A stretch of DNA of 64,000 nt. It comes from Pseudomonas wadenswilerensis. GTDB lineage: Bacteria > Pseudomonadota > Gammaproteobacteria > Pseudomonadales > Pseudomonadaceae. A model generated the notes under the pieces. It was not told the origin of the DNA, did no database searches, and saw only the letters and a list, made by a program, of their open reading frames with translations. The stretch is taken from NCBI RefSeq assembly GCF_900497695.1, contig NZ_UIDD01000011.1:1-64000 (forward strand), given 5' to 3'. Below are positions 16,982 to 28,179 of this stretch, piece after piece; position 1 is the stretch's first letter, and each line of letters opens with the position of its first letter. The position numbers and the translations under genes are program-made.

Positions 16982-18420
16982 TGACCAGCATCCCACTCTC
17001 CGAACAGCTCGGAGCGATGGCGTTCGTCGACGAATTGCGCCACCAGCAGATGCAGCTCCAGGAACACCTGAACCTGCCCAAGCGCCGCGCCGAAGTCGCG
17101 GCGCGTATTCGTGACTACTACCAGAGCCACAACATCGCCTTCGACGAGGCGCTGATCGACCAGGGCGTGCGCGAGTTCTTCGCCCGCCGGCTGATGTTCG
17201 AAGCCCCGCCGCTGAGCTGGCGGGAAAAGCTGCTGAGCAAGGCATCGATGGCGCGCGGCCAGCTCTACAAGCTGTTCCTGGCAATCATTGCCGCGGCGCT
17301 GATCACCCAGTGCACACGCATTGCCCACGACAGCGGCATTACGGTCGAGATCGAAAACAGTGCCCGTGACCTGCGCTGGCATGATGAAGACGTGCGCACC
17401 GAGATCCAGCTCAATCACAAGCAGCTCGAGCAGTGGCAGCAAAAGGCTTTGGCCCAGCCCGATGTCGCCGTCAGCCGCATTCTCGATCAGGTCCGGCAAA
17501 CATTGCCGCCGCTGGATCAGACCTTTGCCAGCGATGTGCCGCAGTTCGTGCGCAAGACCAACCGCGACAGCGTCAAGACCCTGGTCACGCAGCGTGAGGC
17601 GCAGATCAAACTGGCCCGCCAGGCCATCTCCTCGGCCCGCTCTGGCTTCGCCACGGTAGAAGGTATCTACCAGCAGCGCGATAAACTGGCCAGGCTCCTG
17701 GCGATGCCGGCCTATACCGAAGGCCTCAAGCCGTTCCCCAATCTCAAGGAACTTGCCAGTTCGGCTGACCAGCAACTGCTGCAAGTCAAGGATACTGACA
17801 CGCTCAAAGCGGCCGGCTTCCAGGTCGGCAAACTGGATTATGAGATCGATCGAGTCTCCTATTGGCTCGAACAGATCACCCTGCGCGATCAGTTGCAGCA
17901 GCGCCTGCAGGCGATGCCGCTGGCCGCCGGTGACCGAGCGCAACTACAAGCGCTGCTCGCCCAAGCCAACAACAGCCTGCACAACGAGGACGTCAGCCAG
18001 ACCGGCGATCAGCTCAAACACCTCAAGCGGATGCTCGACTTCGCCGCCGTGCCGCTGACCCTGCAGATCGTCGACCGCACCGGGATCAAGTCCGGGGTCG
18101 AGCGTTGCTACGACCCCGCCGGCTGCAACCGCGGCGAGGACACCGACAAGGGCAAGAGCTGGTTCCTGGTGGTCGAGGCCACTGACGCCGGCGGCATCAG
18201 CGCTGAAGTACCGGTCACCAGCTCCGAAACCGGCAAACAACGCTGGAGCCGCCTGTTCGCCGTGCGCGTCAGCCAGGCCGAATACCTCAAGGTCAAAGTG
18301 GACAAGCTCGATGATGGCCATATCGATGACCGCATGATGGGCAGCAAGGCTGCCAACTCGCTGACCCTGCGCTTCAACCAGCGCACCACGGGCAACCCTG
18401 ACATGATCATGGACTGGTGA
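16981..18420 (+). CDS. Single-span membrane protein, DUF6384-like (gene 2 of the operon)
   Basis: 479 residues. About 94 N-terminal residues are predicted cytoplasmic and rich in basic residues near the membrane (LMFEAPPLSWREKLLSKASM), then one transmembrane helix at about 95-111 (LYKLFLAIIAAALITQ), then a long helical, coiled-coil periplasmic stretch and a beta-rich C-terminal domain (about 360-479) with two nearby Cys (ERCYDPAGCNR) that could form a disulfide. The sequence resembles what databases call DUF6384. It starts on the stop codon of the preceding gene and ends four bases before the next. Likely the membrane anchor of a three-part assembly; this is inference from topology and operon order. 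Confidence 0.75.
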   Translation: MTSIPLSEQLGAMAFVDELRHQQMQLQEHLNLPKRRAEVAARIRDYYQSHNIAFDEALIDQGVREFFARRLMFEAPPLSWREKLLSKASMARGQLYKLFLAIIAAALITQCTRIAHDSGITVEIENSARDLRWHDEDVRTEIQLNHKQLEQWQQKALAQPDVAVSRILDQVRQTLPPLDQTFASDVPQFVRKTNRDSVKTLVTQREAQIKLARQAISSARSGFATVEGIYQQRDKLARLLAMPAYTEGLKPFPNLKELASSADQQLLQVKDTDTLKAAGFQVGKLDYEIDRVSYWLEQITLRDQLQQRLQAMPLAAGDRAQLQALLAQANNSLHNEDVSQTGDQLKHLKRMLDFAAVPLTLQIVDRTGIKSGVERCYDPAGCNRGEDTDKGKSWFLVVEATDAGGISAEVPVTSSETGKQRWSRLFAVRVSQAEYLKVKVDKLDDGHIDDRMMGSKAANSLTLRFNQRTTGNPDMIMDW

Positions 18421-18424
18421 ACAC

Positions 18425-19777
18425 ATGACCCCTTCTACCCTCACCGGCACCGTGGCGCAGAACGCCCGCAGCAGCGAGGCCTTGCTGCGCAGCGCCGAGC
18501 AACTGCTGTCGGCCCTGAGCGATCAGGAAGCGCGCCTGGAACAGGACATCCTCACCCGGCTGAGCAACATCGCCACGCTAAAGCTCGAACATCGACCGGC
18601 CCTGGACCAGGACACCCTGCTGCAACTGCAGGCACGCCAGGATGCCGAAGCGCAACTGCGCGCCGAACTTGCCCGGGTCGAAACCGATATTGCCGTGTCG
18701 CTGGCCGACCAGCACGCCGTGCGCAGTCGCATTGAGAGCATCGACCGCCAGGTCAAGGATCAACTGGTGCTTGAGCCTGACTGGTGCGAGCTGGGCGAGC
18801 AGTTGCGGGCCGCGCAAGAGGCCAACGGCGAAGCGCTTACCGGCTATCAGGAGATCCGCCAGGAGTGCGTCGACAAGCTGCCTTCGTACAGCGCCAACCC
18901 GATCTACTACCACTTGCTCAAGCGCGATTACGGCACTGACCAGTACCGCTACAACTTCCTGCACCGCTGGCTCGACAACAAGCTGGCCAAGCGCGTCAAC
19001 TTTGTCGGTAACCGCAACAACGAGCTGATGCTGCGGGCCATGCAGACCCGCAACGAAGAGCTGCAAGGCGAACGCCTGAGCCTGATTGCCGGGCTGCAGG
19101 ACGCTATCGACCAGCGTCTGGCCCAGGCGCGTACAGCGGCAGGGATGGACCCGCTGACCCGCGAAGACGTCACCCTGAACAAGCACATCGTCGCCGCCAA
19201 GGCCCGGGCCAACGAGCAACACCAGCAATTGGCCAATTTTGCCGGTAAACAGGACCCGCATTACCTGCGGATCCGTCAGAACATCACCGAACGCCTGCAG
19301 GCACAGACCATCGAACAACTGCTGGTCGAAGTACAAAAGACCCCGGACAACAACGACGACAAGATCGCCGCCCAGCTCAAGGAGCTGTACCCGCGCCTGC
19401 GTGACGTACAGGACCGCCTGCCCGAGCTGCGCGACCAGCATGACCGTGCCCTGCGCGACTATGAGCGGGCCAAGGAGCTGGAGCGGGCGCTGCGCACCGA
19501 CTATTACCGTGACAGCGACTACAACTACTACACCACCTTGAGCATCGAGCGCCTGCTGGCCGACTACATGACCCGCGACCTCAGCCTGCACGCGCTGGAA
19601 ACCGTGCTACAAAGTGGCCGACGCCTGGTGCCGCGCAGTTCTTCGTCCAGCAGCTCTTCGTCGTTCAGCTGGTCGAGCTCCGGTTCCAGTAGTTCAAGCT
19701 CAAGTTCGAGTTCCAGCGATTTCTCCACCTCCAGCAGCAGCGGTGGTGGCAGCTTCAGCACTTCGGACAGTTTCTGA
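18425..19777 (+). CDS. Coiled-coil protein with poly-serine C-terminal tail (gene 3 of the operon)
   Basis: 450 residues, no signal peptide or membrane helix. Residues 1-400 are almost wholly helical with several coiled coils (for example AQLKELYPRLRDVQDRLPEL) and a Tyr-rich patch near 360 (DYYRDSDYNYYTT). From residue about 404 the protein ends in a 47-residue tail of mostly Ser with Gly, Phe and Trp (SSFSWSSSGSS, then SSSGGGSFSTSDSF). The Ser codons are mixed (TCT, TCG, TCC, AGC, AGT, TCA), so the tail is not a slippage artefact. Low-complexity Ser/Gly/Phe tails occur on some bacterial envelope proteins such as TPM-domain proteins. Function unknown. Confidence 0.75.
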   Translation: MTPSTLTGTVAQNARSSEALLRSAEQLLSALSDQEARLEQDILTRLSNIATLKLEHRPALDQDTLLQLQARQDAEAQLRAELARVETDIAVSLADQHAVRSRIESIDRQVKDQLVLEPDWCELGEQLRAAQEANGEALTGYQEIRQECVDKLPSYSANPIYYHLLKRDYGTDQYRYNFLHRWLDNKLAKRVNFVGNRNNELMLRAMQTRNEELQGERLSLIAGLQDAIDQRLAQARTAAGMDPLTREDVTLNKHIVAAKARANEQHQQLANFAGKQDPHYLRIRQNITERLQAQTIEQLLVEVQKTPDNNDDKIAAQLKELYPRLRDVQDRLPELRDQHDRALRDYERAKELERALRTDYYRDSDYNYYTTLSIERLLADYMTRDLSLHALETVLQSGRRLVPRSSSSSSSSSFSWSSSGSSSSSSSSSSSDFSTSSSSGGGSFSTSDSF

Positions 19778-19782
19778 GCAGG

Positions 19783-19814
19783 CAAAAAAAAAGGTGCGCC
19801 GACCAAGCGCACCT
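19783..19814 (-). terminator. Terminator between gene 3 and eda (serves eda)
   Basis: AGGTGCGC (19792-19799) pairs with GCGCACCT (19807-19814). Read on the minus strand the hairpin ends in nine T, so it terminates the zwf-pgl-eda transcript; the plus-strand transcript of the unknown operon would meet the same hairpin without a T-run. Confidence 0.88.
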
Positions 19815-19845
19815 CAAAGCCGTGTAGCACACAACGAATTCGGTT

Positions 19846-20520
19846 TCAGTCCAGCAGTGCCAGGGCCTCGGCACTGCAGGCCTGGATACGGGCCCAGTCG
19901 CGGCTCTTGATCCAGCTGCTGTCGAGCATCCAGGTACCGCCCACACACATCACATTGGCAAGGGCCATGTAGTCCTTCACATTGCCCGGGTTGACCCCGC
20001 CGGTGGGGCAGAAGCGCACGTCGCCGAACGGGCCGCCATAGGCCTTGATCGCCGCCACGCCGCCGCTGATCTCAGCCGGAAACAGCTTGAAGCGCCGGTA
20101 GCCCAGGGCATAGCCCATCATGATTTCCGACGGTGTGCTGATACCTGGCAGCAGCGGGATGTCGCTGTCGACGCCGGCCTCAAGCAAGTCCTGGGTAATG
20201 CCCGGGGTGACCACGAACTGCGCGCCAGCCGCCTGCACGGCAGCAAACATGTTGCGGTCGAGTACGGTGCCAGCCCCGATGCACAGCTCCGGGCGCTGCT
20301 CGCGCAGCACCTGGATGGCCTTGAGGCCGTGGGACGAGCGCAAGGTCACTTCCAGGGTCTTGATACCACCGGCTGCCAGGGCATCGGCCAGAGGCAGGAT
20401 GTCTTCTTCGCGGGCGATGGTGATCACCGGCAGAATGCGCGCCTGGGTGCAGATCTGATCGATCCGGGCAATCTTGTCGGCCATGGAAGCTCCCGGCTGT
20501 TTCAGTTCATGCGTGGTCAT
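19846..20520 (-). CDS. eda: 2-keto-3-deoxy-6-phosphogluconate aldolase
   Basis: Cleaves KDPG to pyruvate and glyceraldehyde-3-phosphate, the last Entner-Doudoroff step. 224 residues, class I aldolase; the Schiff-base Lys is in RRFKLFPAE, with VTLRSSHGLKAI and the phosphate-binding CPTGGVN loop. ATG at 20520 (MTTHELKQPG) is chosen because AAGGA lies upstream and it matches the family; ATGs at 20541 and 20547 would overlap pgl. Third gene of zwf-pgl-eda, under the HexR-controlled zwf promoter. Confidence 0.97.
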   Translation of the reverse strand: MTTHELKQPGASMADKIARIDQICTQARILPVITIAREEDILPLADALAAGGIKTLEVTLRSSHGLKAIQVLREQRPELCIGAGTVLDRNMFAAVQAAGAQFVVTPGITQDLLEAGVDSDIPLLPGISTPSEIMMGYALGYRRFKLFPAEISGGVAAIKAYGGPFGDVRFCPTGGVNPGNVKDYMALANVMCVGGTWMLDSSWIKSRDWARIQACSAEALALLD

Positions 20521-20537
20521 AACGGCGGATCCTTGGC

Positions 20538-21237
20538 TCATGGGCACCAGTAAATATCCAGAGGGTCTTGTAAGAAGGCACGAATCGGCATCTCGGCCTG
20601 GTCATCGCCGGCCAGCGCGGCGCGCAGGGTAGCGAGTTTGCCCGGGCCTTGCACCGACAAGGCGGTAAATCCGGCGCGGGCCAGCAGCGCCCGGGTCATG
20701 CTCAGCCGTTGATGCGGCACGCTCGGCGCCAGCATCGGCAGGCAGCGACGGGGGCTGTTCGGGTCGAGACCTTCGGCAAGGTTCGGGCTGTTGGGGAACA
20801 GCGAGGCGGTATGGCCGTCATCGCCCATGCCCAGTACCAGTACGTCGATACCCGGCAGTTCGGCCAGGGCCTGATCGGCTTCCTGCGCAGCGGCCTCAAG
20901 ACTGCCTGCGGCGCGATAGAGGCAGAGGAAACGCGCCTTGGCAGCAGGACCGGTCAACAAATGGCGCTTGAGCAGGCCGGCATTGCTGTCGGCATGCTCG
21001 ACCGGCACCCAGCGTTCATCGGCCAGGGTCACCAGCACCTTCGACCAGTCCAGCGGCTGCTTGAGCAGCGCGGCAAAAAACGCCACCGGGCTGCGGCCGC
21101 CCGACACCACCAGGGTGGCCTGGCCCTTGGCGGCAATGGCCGCATTCAGGCGCCCTGCCACATCCTTGGCCAGCCCTTCAGCCAGCAGCGCGGGTGTATT
21201 GAAATCACGTGCCGTGACCTTCGCCGGCAGTTGCAGT

Positions 21238-21251
<14 letters not shown>
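20538..21251 (-). CDS. pgl: 6-phosphogluconolactonase
   Basis: Hydrolyses 6-phosphogluconolactone to 6-phosphogluconate. 237 residues of the NagB/RpiA-like DevB type: VVSGGRSP near the N-terminus, LADERWVP and VLGMGDDGHTASLFPNSP with the catalytic His. The start at 21251 (MAISELQLPA) overlaps the zwf stop by 14 bases, as expected for a coupled operon; an ATG five codons upstream is in frame. Confidence 0.96.
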
Positions 21252-22707
<1,456 letters not shown>

Positions 22708-22772
22708 GATGTTGGTTCTTTTATCAAGTTGACGTAGAAATACCGTTTTCAATCGCAGTTTTCAAGGAATAA

Positions 22773-22788
22773 TGTAGTAAAAACCACA
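22773..22788. promoter_or_regulatory. HexR-like operator between zwf and hexR
   Basis: TGTAGTAAAAACCACA is an imperfect palindrome close to the HexR consensus of gamma-proteobacteria (TGTARTNNNNNNTACA type). It lies in the 204-base gap between the divergent zwf and hexR, the place where P. putida HexR is known to bind. The second half has C for T in TACA. Confidence 0.65.
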
Positions 22789-22911
22789 ACATTTTACCCA
22801 GTGGACAGATTCAAGTGGTGTGCCAACCATGCCATCAGTACGATAGGCCACCGTGTCAAAAGCCCGCTGCTGTCGCCAGCCGGCTGTCTCAACGACCCAA
22901 GGAAAACACCC

Positions 22912-23781
22912 ATGGACCGCGTGCGAAACCTCCTGGAGCAGATCCAGGGCCGCCTCGAAGAGCTGAACAAGGCTGAGCGCAAAGTCGCCGAAGTCATCCT
23001 GCTCAACCCCCAGCAAGCCACTCGTTTCAGCATTGCCGCCCTGGCCCAGGCTGCCAAGGTCAGCGAGCCGACGGTAAACCGCTTCTGCCGCTCGTTCGGC
23101 GTCAGCGGCTACCCCGAGCTCAAGCTGCAACTGGCGCAGAGCCTGGCCAGCGGCGCTGCCTACGTCAGCCGGGCAGTGGAGGCCGACGATGATCCGGCGT
23201 CCTACACCCAGAAGATCTTCGGCAGCGCCATTGCCTCGCTGGACAGTGCCTGCCAGCAACTGGATCCGCAGCTGATCAGCCGCGCCGTCGACATGCTGAT
23301 CCAGGCCCGGCAGATCCACTTCTTCGGCCTCGGCGCCTCGGCCCCGGTAGCGCTGGATGCACAGCACAAGTTCTTCCGCTTCAACCTGGCGGTGTCGGCC
23401 CATGCCGATGTGCTGATGCAGCGCATGCTGGCCTCGGTGGCCCACACCGGCGAGCTGTTCGTGATCATCTCCTACACCGGGCGCACCCGCGAGCTGGTCG
23501 AAGTCGCACGCCTGGCCCGGGAAAACGGCGCCTCGGTGCTCGGCCTGACCGCCGCCGACTCGCCGCTGGCCAAGGCCAGCAGCCTGAGCCTGAACATCCC
23601 GCTGCCGGAAGACACCGACATCTATATGCCGATGACTTCGCGGATCATCCAGCTGACCGTGCTCGACGTGCTGGCCACCGGCATGACCCTGCGCCGCGGC
23701 GTCGACTTCCAGCCGCACCTGCGCAAGATCAAGGAAAGCCTCAACGCCAGCCGTTACCCGATCGACGACGAACTCAACTGA
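22912..23781 (+). CDS. hexR: HexR, KDPG-responsive repressor (RpiR family)
   Basis: 289 residues. The N-terminal RpiR-type helix-turn-helix is at about 35-65 (IAALAQAAKVSEPTVNRFCR), and the C-terminal SIS sugar-phosphate domain spans about 115-260 (IHFFGLGASAPVALDAQHKF, VIISYTGRTRELVEVARLA). In P. putida HexR represses zwf-pgl-eda, edd-glk-gltRS and gap, and is released by KDPG. The start MDRVRNLLEQ (22912) is the family N-terminus; the longer frame to 22801 would read through the operator region. It is divergent from zwf, and its 3' end overlaps that of the mutarotase gene by 8 bases. Confidence 0.97.
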   Translation: MDRVRNLLEQIQGRLEELNKAERKVAEVILLNPQQATRFSIAALAQAAKVSEPTVNRFCRSFGVSGYPELKLQLAQSLASGAAYVSRAVEADDDPASYTQKIFGSAIASLDSACQQLDPQLISRAVDMLIQARQIHFFGLGASAPVALDAQHKFFRFNLAVSAHADVLMQRMLASVAHTGELFVIISYTGRTRELVEVARLARENGASVLGLTAADSPLAKASSLSLNIPLPEDTDIYMPMTSRIIQLTVLDVLATGMTLRRGVDFQPHLRKIKESLNASRYPIDDELN

Positions 23782-24628
23782 GCAAGTGCGCCTGCAGACG
23801 CAGGTGCGCTTGCTCACCCGGCGCCAGGCTCAGGCTGTCACTGCTGCCACTGGCCGCCTCGACACAGACGAAGCCCAGGGTTTCGCTGCCACTGACACCC
23901 ATCAATGGCCGACTGCCGGGGTGCCAGACCACGGTGTCTTCGCTGTCACCGGTGTCGATGCACAACTGGCGCTGCCAGGCCGGGTCGTGCAACTGCAGGG
24001 TCGCCGCATTGGGGAACACCCGCTGGCACCCGCCGTGGACCTTCAAGGCGCCCTTCTGGCGACAGGCCTGACGGTTCAAACGGTCGTAACCCTCAATGTT
24101 TTCTAGCCCAGATAGCGCTATCTCAGAAACGTCACTAATACGCCAGTAAGCCAGCAGAGCATGACTCAACTGACAAGGCTGGCTGTCCTGATGCTCGGTA
24201 CTGAGTTGCAGCTCCATGCGTTTGCCCAGCTTGGCCACCAGGTCGACCTGCCAATCGCACAGTTGCAGGCGCCACTTGAGGGTCACGCCCTCTTCGGTTT
24301 CGCTGCTGTCGATCAGCTTCCAGTCGAGCAGGCGCGCCCAACCGTGGGCCGGCCACATGTCTTCGCTGGGGTGACGGCCGTACCAGGGCCAGCACACCGG
24401 CACACCGCCACGGATCGCGCCGACTTGTGGCCACTGCGCCGCACACCACAGCCACGGGCGCTCGCCCTGTGGTTGGAAGTGCAACAATTGCGCGCCCTGA
24501 CGGCTGAAGACTGCCTGGCATTGCGGGTGATCGATGATCAGCACATCGCGCTGCTGGTAACGCTCCCACTCGAAGGTCGGCCGCGGCCTCTGCGAGGTGA
24601 AGAAACGTTGTAGCGGGTGCTCTGGCAT
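23774..24628 (-). CDS. D-hexose-6-phosphate mutarotase (YeaD-like)
   Basis: Interconverts anomers of glucose-6-phosphate. 284 residues with the aldose-1-epimerase beta-sandwich: GAIRGGVPVCWPWYGRH, AHGWARLLDW and a conserved acidic site near ENIEGYDRLN. It is convergent with hexR (3' overlap of 8 bases) and sits with the glucose uptake genes, downstream of oprB but separated from it by a REP pair, so it supplies the correct G6P anomer to Zwf. Confidence 0.92.
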   Translation of the reverse strand: MPEHPLQRFFTSQRPRPTFEWERYQQRDVLIIDHPQCQAVFSRQGAQLLHFQPQGERPWLWCAAQWPQVGAIRGGVPVCWPWYGRHPSEDMWPAHGWARLLDWKLIDSSETEEGVTLKWRLQLCDWQVDLVAKLGKRMELQLSTEHQDSQPCQLSHALLAYWRISDVSEIALSGLENIEGYDRLNRQACRQKGALKVHGGCQRVFPNAATLQLHDPAWQRQLCIDTGDSEDTVVWHPGSRPLMGVSGSETLGFVCVEAASGSSDSLSLAPGEQAHLRLQAHLLS

Positions 24629-24661
24629 GGCGGGGAACTCTTGTTATTCAGTGGGAACGCT

Positions 24662-24725
24662 ATCGCTGGCAAGCCAGCTCCCACAGGATCAGCGCAATCC
24701 ATGTGGGAGCTGGCTTGCCAGCGAT
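24662..24725. repeat. Inverted pair of REP units between oprB and mutarotase genes
   Basis: A 24-base unit (24662-24685, ATCGCTGGCAAGCCAGCTCC then CACA) is repeated as an exact inverse at 24702-24725 with 16 bases between. In RNA it forms a very stable hairpin that could block 3' exonucleases or partly terminate the oprB transcript. Confidence 0.93.
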
Positions 24726-24771
24726 CGACCGCACAGCGGTCGCAATATGCGTAAATTTACAACATATCGCC

Positions 24772-26118
24772 TCAGAACGACGACTGAATCTTCAACCCGG
24801 CGACCAGCGCGTTATCCACCTCGTCCACCCCGCCCGGGCTCTTGATGTACTGCAGGTTCGGCCGCACGGTCAGCCAGTTGGTGACATGGAAGCCGTAGTA
24901 CAGCTCGGCGTTGTACTCGGTCTTCTGGATCGGCACGAAGCCGGCATCGTTGTAATCCTCTATGCCGCTCTGCTGATTGAGCAACTGCGCACGGTCCTTG
25001 ACGTCGTCATTGACGTGAATCCGCGCCACACCAAAGCCGATGTCATCCTTGGGCCGGCCATCGAAGGCGCCCTTGTAGACCATACCTACCTGCTGGTAGT
25101 TGTCCACCACGTTGGTAGCCTTGTCGTGCACGGTGAAGTTGGCGAACAGGCTCAGGCCGCGGTTGGCATCACCGTTGTGCGTAGTGACCTGCTGCTGGGC
25201 CACCACCCACCAGCCATGTTTGCTCGAATGCGACTTGAAGGCGGCGCCGGTCAATGCCTGGGGCTGGCCGTTGACGTCGTCATAGACGTCATCGGCCTTG
25301 GCCGTGCTGTAGTAGTAACCCAGACGGTACTCGCCTGGCAGGCCATTGACCTGCGGCGACCAGACCAGCTCCACCGGCAGGATCATACCCTTGGTGCCGC
25401 TGCCGCTGAGCTTGAAGCCGTTGCCGGTTTCAAGGTTGGACGGGTTCTGTTCATACACGCCGACCTGGGCGAAGAACTCCGGGGTGATGTTGTATTTGAC
25501 CCGCATGGCCCACTGGCTGACCGGCCAGTTGTACCAGATACCACCCACCCAGTTGCCCACTTGCGAGCCGCAGAACGCCAGGTTCTGGAAGTCGCAGGGG
25601 AAGCTGTTGAAGTCCTCGCCTTCGCCAAAGCGCCCGACCTTGACGTCCAGCGCGCCATCGAAATACTTCTGCTTGACCCACATCTGGGTCAGGCGCCAGG
25701 TCTGGCCGCGCCCCCAGACTTCCTGCACCGAACTGAACTGCCCGGCACGCGGGTCGCTGATGCGGTCGTTGGACAAGTTGCGGCCGCTACGCTCGGTGAT
25801 CGCCAGCTTGAACTCGGCATCCTGCCAGCCGAAGATCTTCTCCAGGTCCAGGTGCGCGCCGAGGGCGAACTGGTCGCTGTAGCGCGCGGTCTTGTCGTCG
25901 TTGTAGCCACCGTTGAGGTTACCCGCCACCTCACCGACGTAGTCGAGGGTGAAGTCGTAGCCTTTCTCCAGCAGCTCGGTGCGGGTACCGCCCCAGTCGC
26001 CGCTCATCCATTTCGACTCCGGGGCAAAGGCGCCAGCCGCCTGCGCCCCGCAACTGACGCCCAGGGCCGCCAGCAGGGTCAACGGCGCCAGAGGCTTGAT
26101 ACGCTTGAAGTGATCCAT
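24772..26118 (-). CDS. oprB: Glucose/carbohydrate porin OprB
   Basis: Outer-membrane channel for glucose and other sugars. 448 residues with a signal peptide (cleavage near GAQA, residue 27), the OprB start SKWMSGDWGGTRTEL, alternating beta-barrel pattern and a terminal Phe (LKIQSSF). It lies 54 bases downstream of gtsD in the gts operon. An AACAATAA motif 17 bases before the start codon suggests control by Crc/Hfq. Confidence 0.96.
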   Translation of the reverse strand: MDHFKRIKPLAPLTLLAALGVSCGAQAAGAFAPESKWMSGDWGGTRTELLEKGYDFTLDYVGEVAGNLNGGYNDDKTARYSDQFALGAHLDLEKIFGWQDAEFKLAITERSGRNLSNDRISDPRAGQFSSVQEVWGRGQTWRLTQMWVKQKYFDGALDVKVGRFGEGEDFNSFPCDFQNLAFCGSQVGNWVGGIWYNWPVSQWAMRVKYNITPEFFAQVGVYEQNPSNLETGNGFKLSGSGTKGMILPVELVWSPQVNGLPGEYRLGYYYSTAKADDVYDDVNGQPQALTGAAFKSHSSKHGWWVVAQQQVTTHNGDANRGLSLFANFTVHDKATNVVDNYQQVGMVYKGAFDGRPKDDIGFGVARIHVNDDVKDRAQLLNQQSGIEDYNDAGFVPIQKTEYNAELYYGFHVTNWLTVRPNLQYIKSPGGVDEVDNALVAGLKIQSSF

Positions 26119-26134
26119 CCCTTGTTTCCTCGTT

Positions 26135-26142
26135 TTATTGTT
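26135..26142 (-). promoter_or_regulatory. Crc/Hfq-type CA motif before oprB
   Basis: On the minus strand the leader reads AACAATAA, an exact AAYAAYAA match, just upstream of the GAGGAAACAAGGG ribosome-binding region. In Pseudomonas such A-rich motifs near the start are bound by Hfq with Crc to block translation during carbon catabolite repression. Confidence 0.6.
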
Positions 26143-26172
26143 CTCGATGGGTGTCTACGTTCTATAACGAAT

Positions 26173-27327
<1,155 letters not shown>

Positions 27328-27333
27328 TGTTGT

Positions 27334-28179
27334 TTACCCCTTGACCGCGCCGGCCGTGAGCCCGCGCAGGAAATACTTGCCAGCCAGCACATAGACCAAC
27401 AGGGTCGGTAACCCGGCGATCATCGCCGCCGCCATGTCGACGTTGTATTCCTTGACCCCGGTGCTGGTGTTGACCAGGTTGTTCAGGGCCACGGTGATCG
27501 GTTGCGCATCGCCGCTGGCGAACACCACGCCGAAGAGAAAGTCGTTCCAGATCTGGGTGAACTGCCAGATCAGGCAGACCATGATGATCGGCACCGACAT
27601 CGGCAGCAGGATGCGCCCGAAGATGGTGAAAAAACCCGCGCCATCGAGCCGCGCCGCCCGCACCAGAGCCTCCGGCACGCTGCAGTAGTAGTTGCGGAAA
27701 AACAGCGTGGTGAAGGCCAGGCCGTAGACGATATGCACCAGCACCAGGCCGCTGGTGGTGCTGGCCAGGCCAAGCTTGCCGAGGGTGAACGAGGCCGGCA
27801 GCAGCACGGTCTGGAACGGCAGGAAGCAGCCGAACAAGAGCAGGCCGAAGAACAGCTGCGACCCCCTGAAACGCCACATCGACAGCACATAGCCGTTGAG
27901 CGCACCGAGCAGGGTCGAGATCACCACCGCCGGCACGGTGATCTTCACCGAGTTCCAGAAGTAGCCGCCGACCGTGTCCCAGGCCTTGATCCAGCCGATG
28001 CCGGTGATCACCTCGGGCCAGCTCAGCAGGTTGCCGGTACGGATGTCTTCCGGCGACTTGAAGCTGGTCAGCAGCATCACGATCAGCGGGATCAGGTACA
28101 ACGCACAGGCCAGGATCAGGGTCGAGTAGATGGCCAGGCGGCTGAAGCTCAACGAGCGGGGAGCGAGGGACCTAGTCAT
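27334..28179 (-). CDS. gtsC: Glucose ABC transporter permease GtsC
   Basis: 281-residue MalG-like inner-membrane permease with about six transmembrane helices and the EAA-loop (VPEALVRAARLDGAGFFTIF) that contacts the ATPase. Its start overlaps the gtsB stop by 8 bases. It forms the membrane channel with GtsB. Confidence 0.95.
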   Translation of the reverse strand: MTRSLAPRSLSFSRLAIYSTLILACALYLIPLIVMLLTSFKSPEDIRTGNLLSWPEVITGIGWIKAWDTVGGYFWNSVKITVPAVVISTLLGALNGYVLSMWRFRGSQLFFGLLLFGCFLPFQTVLLPASFTLGKLGLASTTSGLVLVHIVYGLAFTTLFFRNYYCSVPEALVRAARLDGAGFFTIFGRILLPMSVPIIMVCLIWQFTQIWNDFLFGVVFASGDAQPITVALNNLVNTSTGVKEYNVDMAAAMIAGLPTLLVYVLAGKYFLRGLTAGAVKG

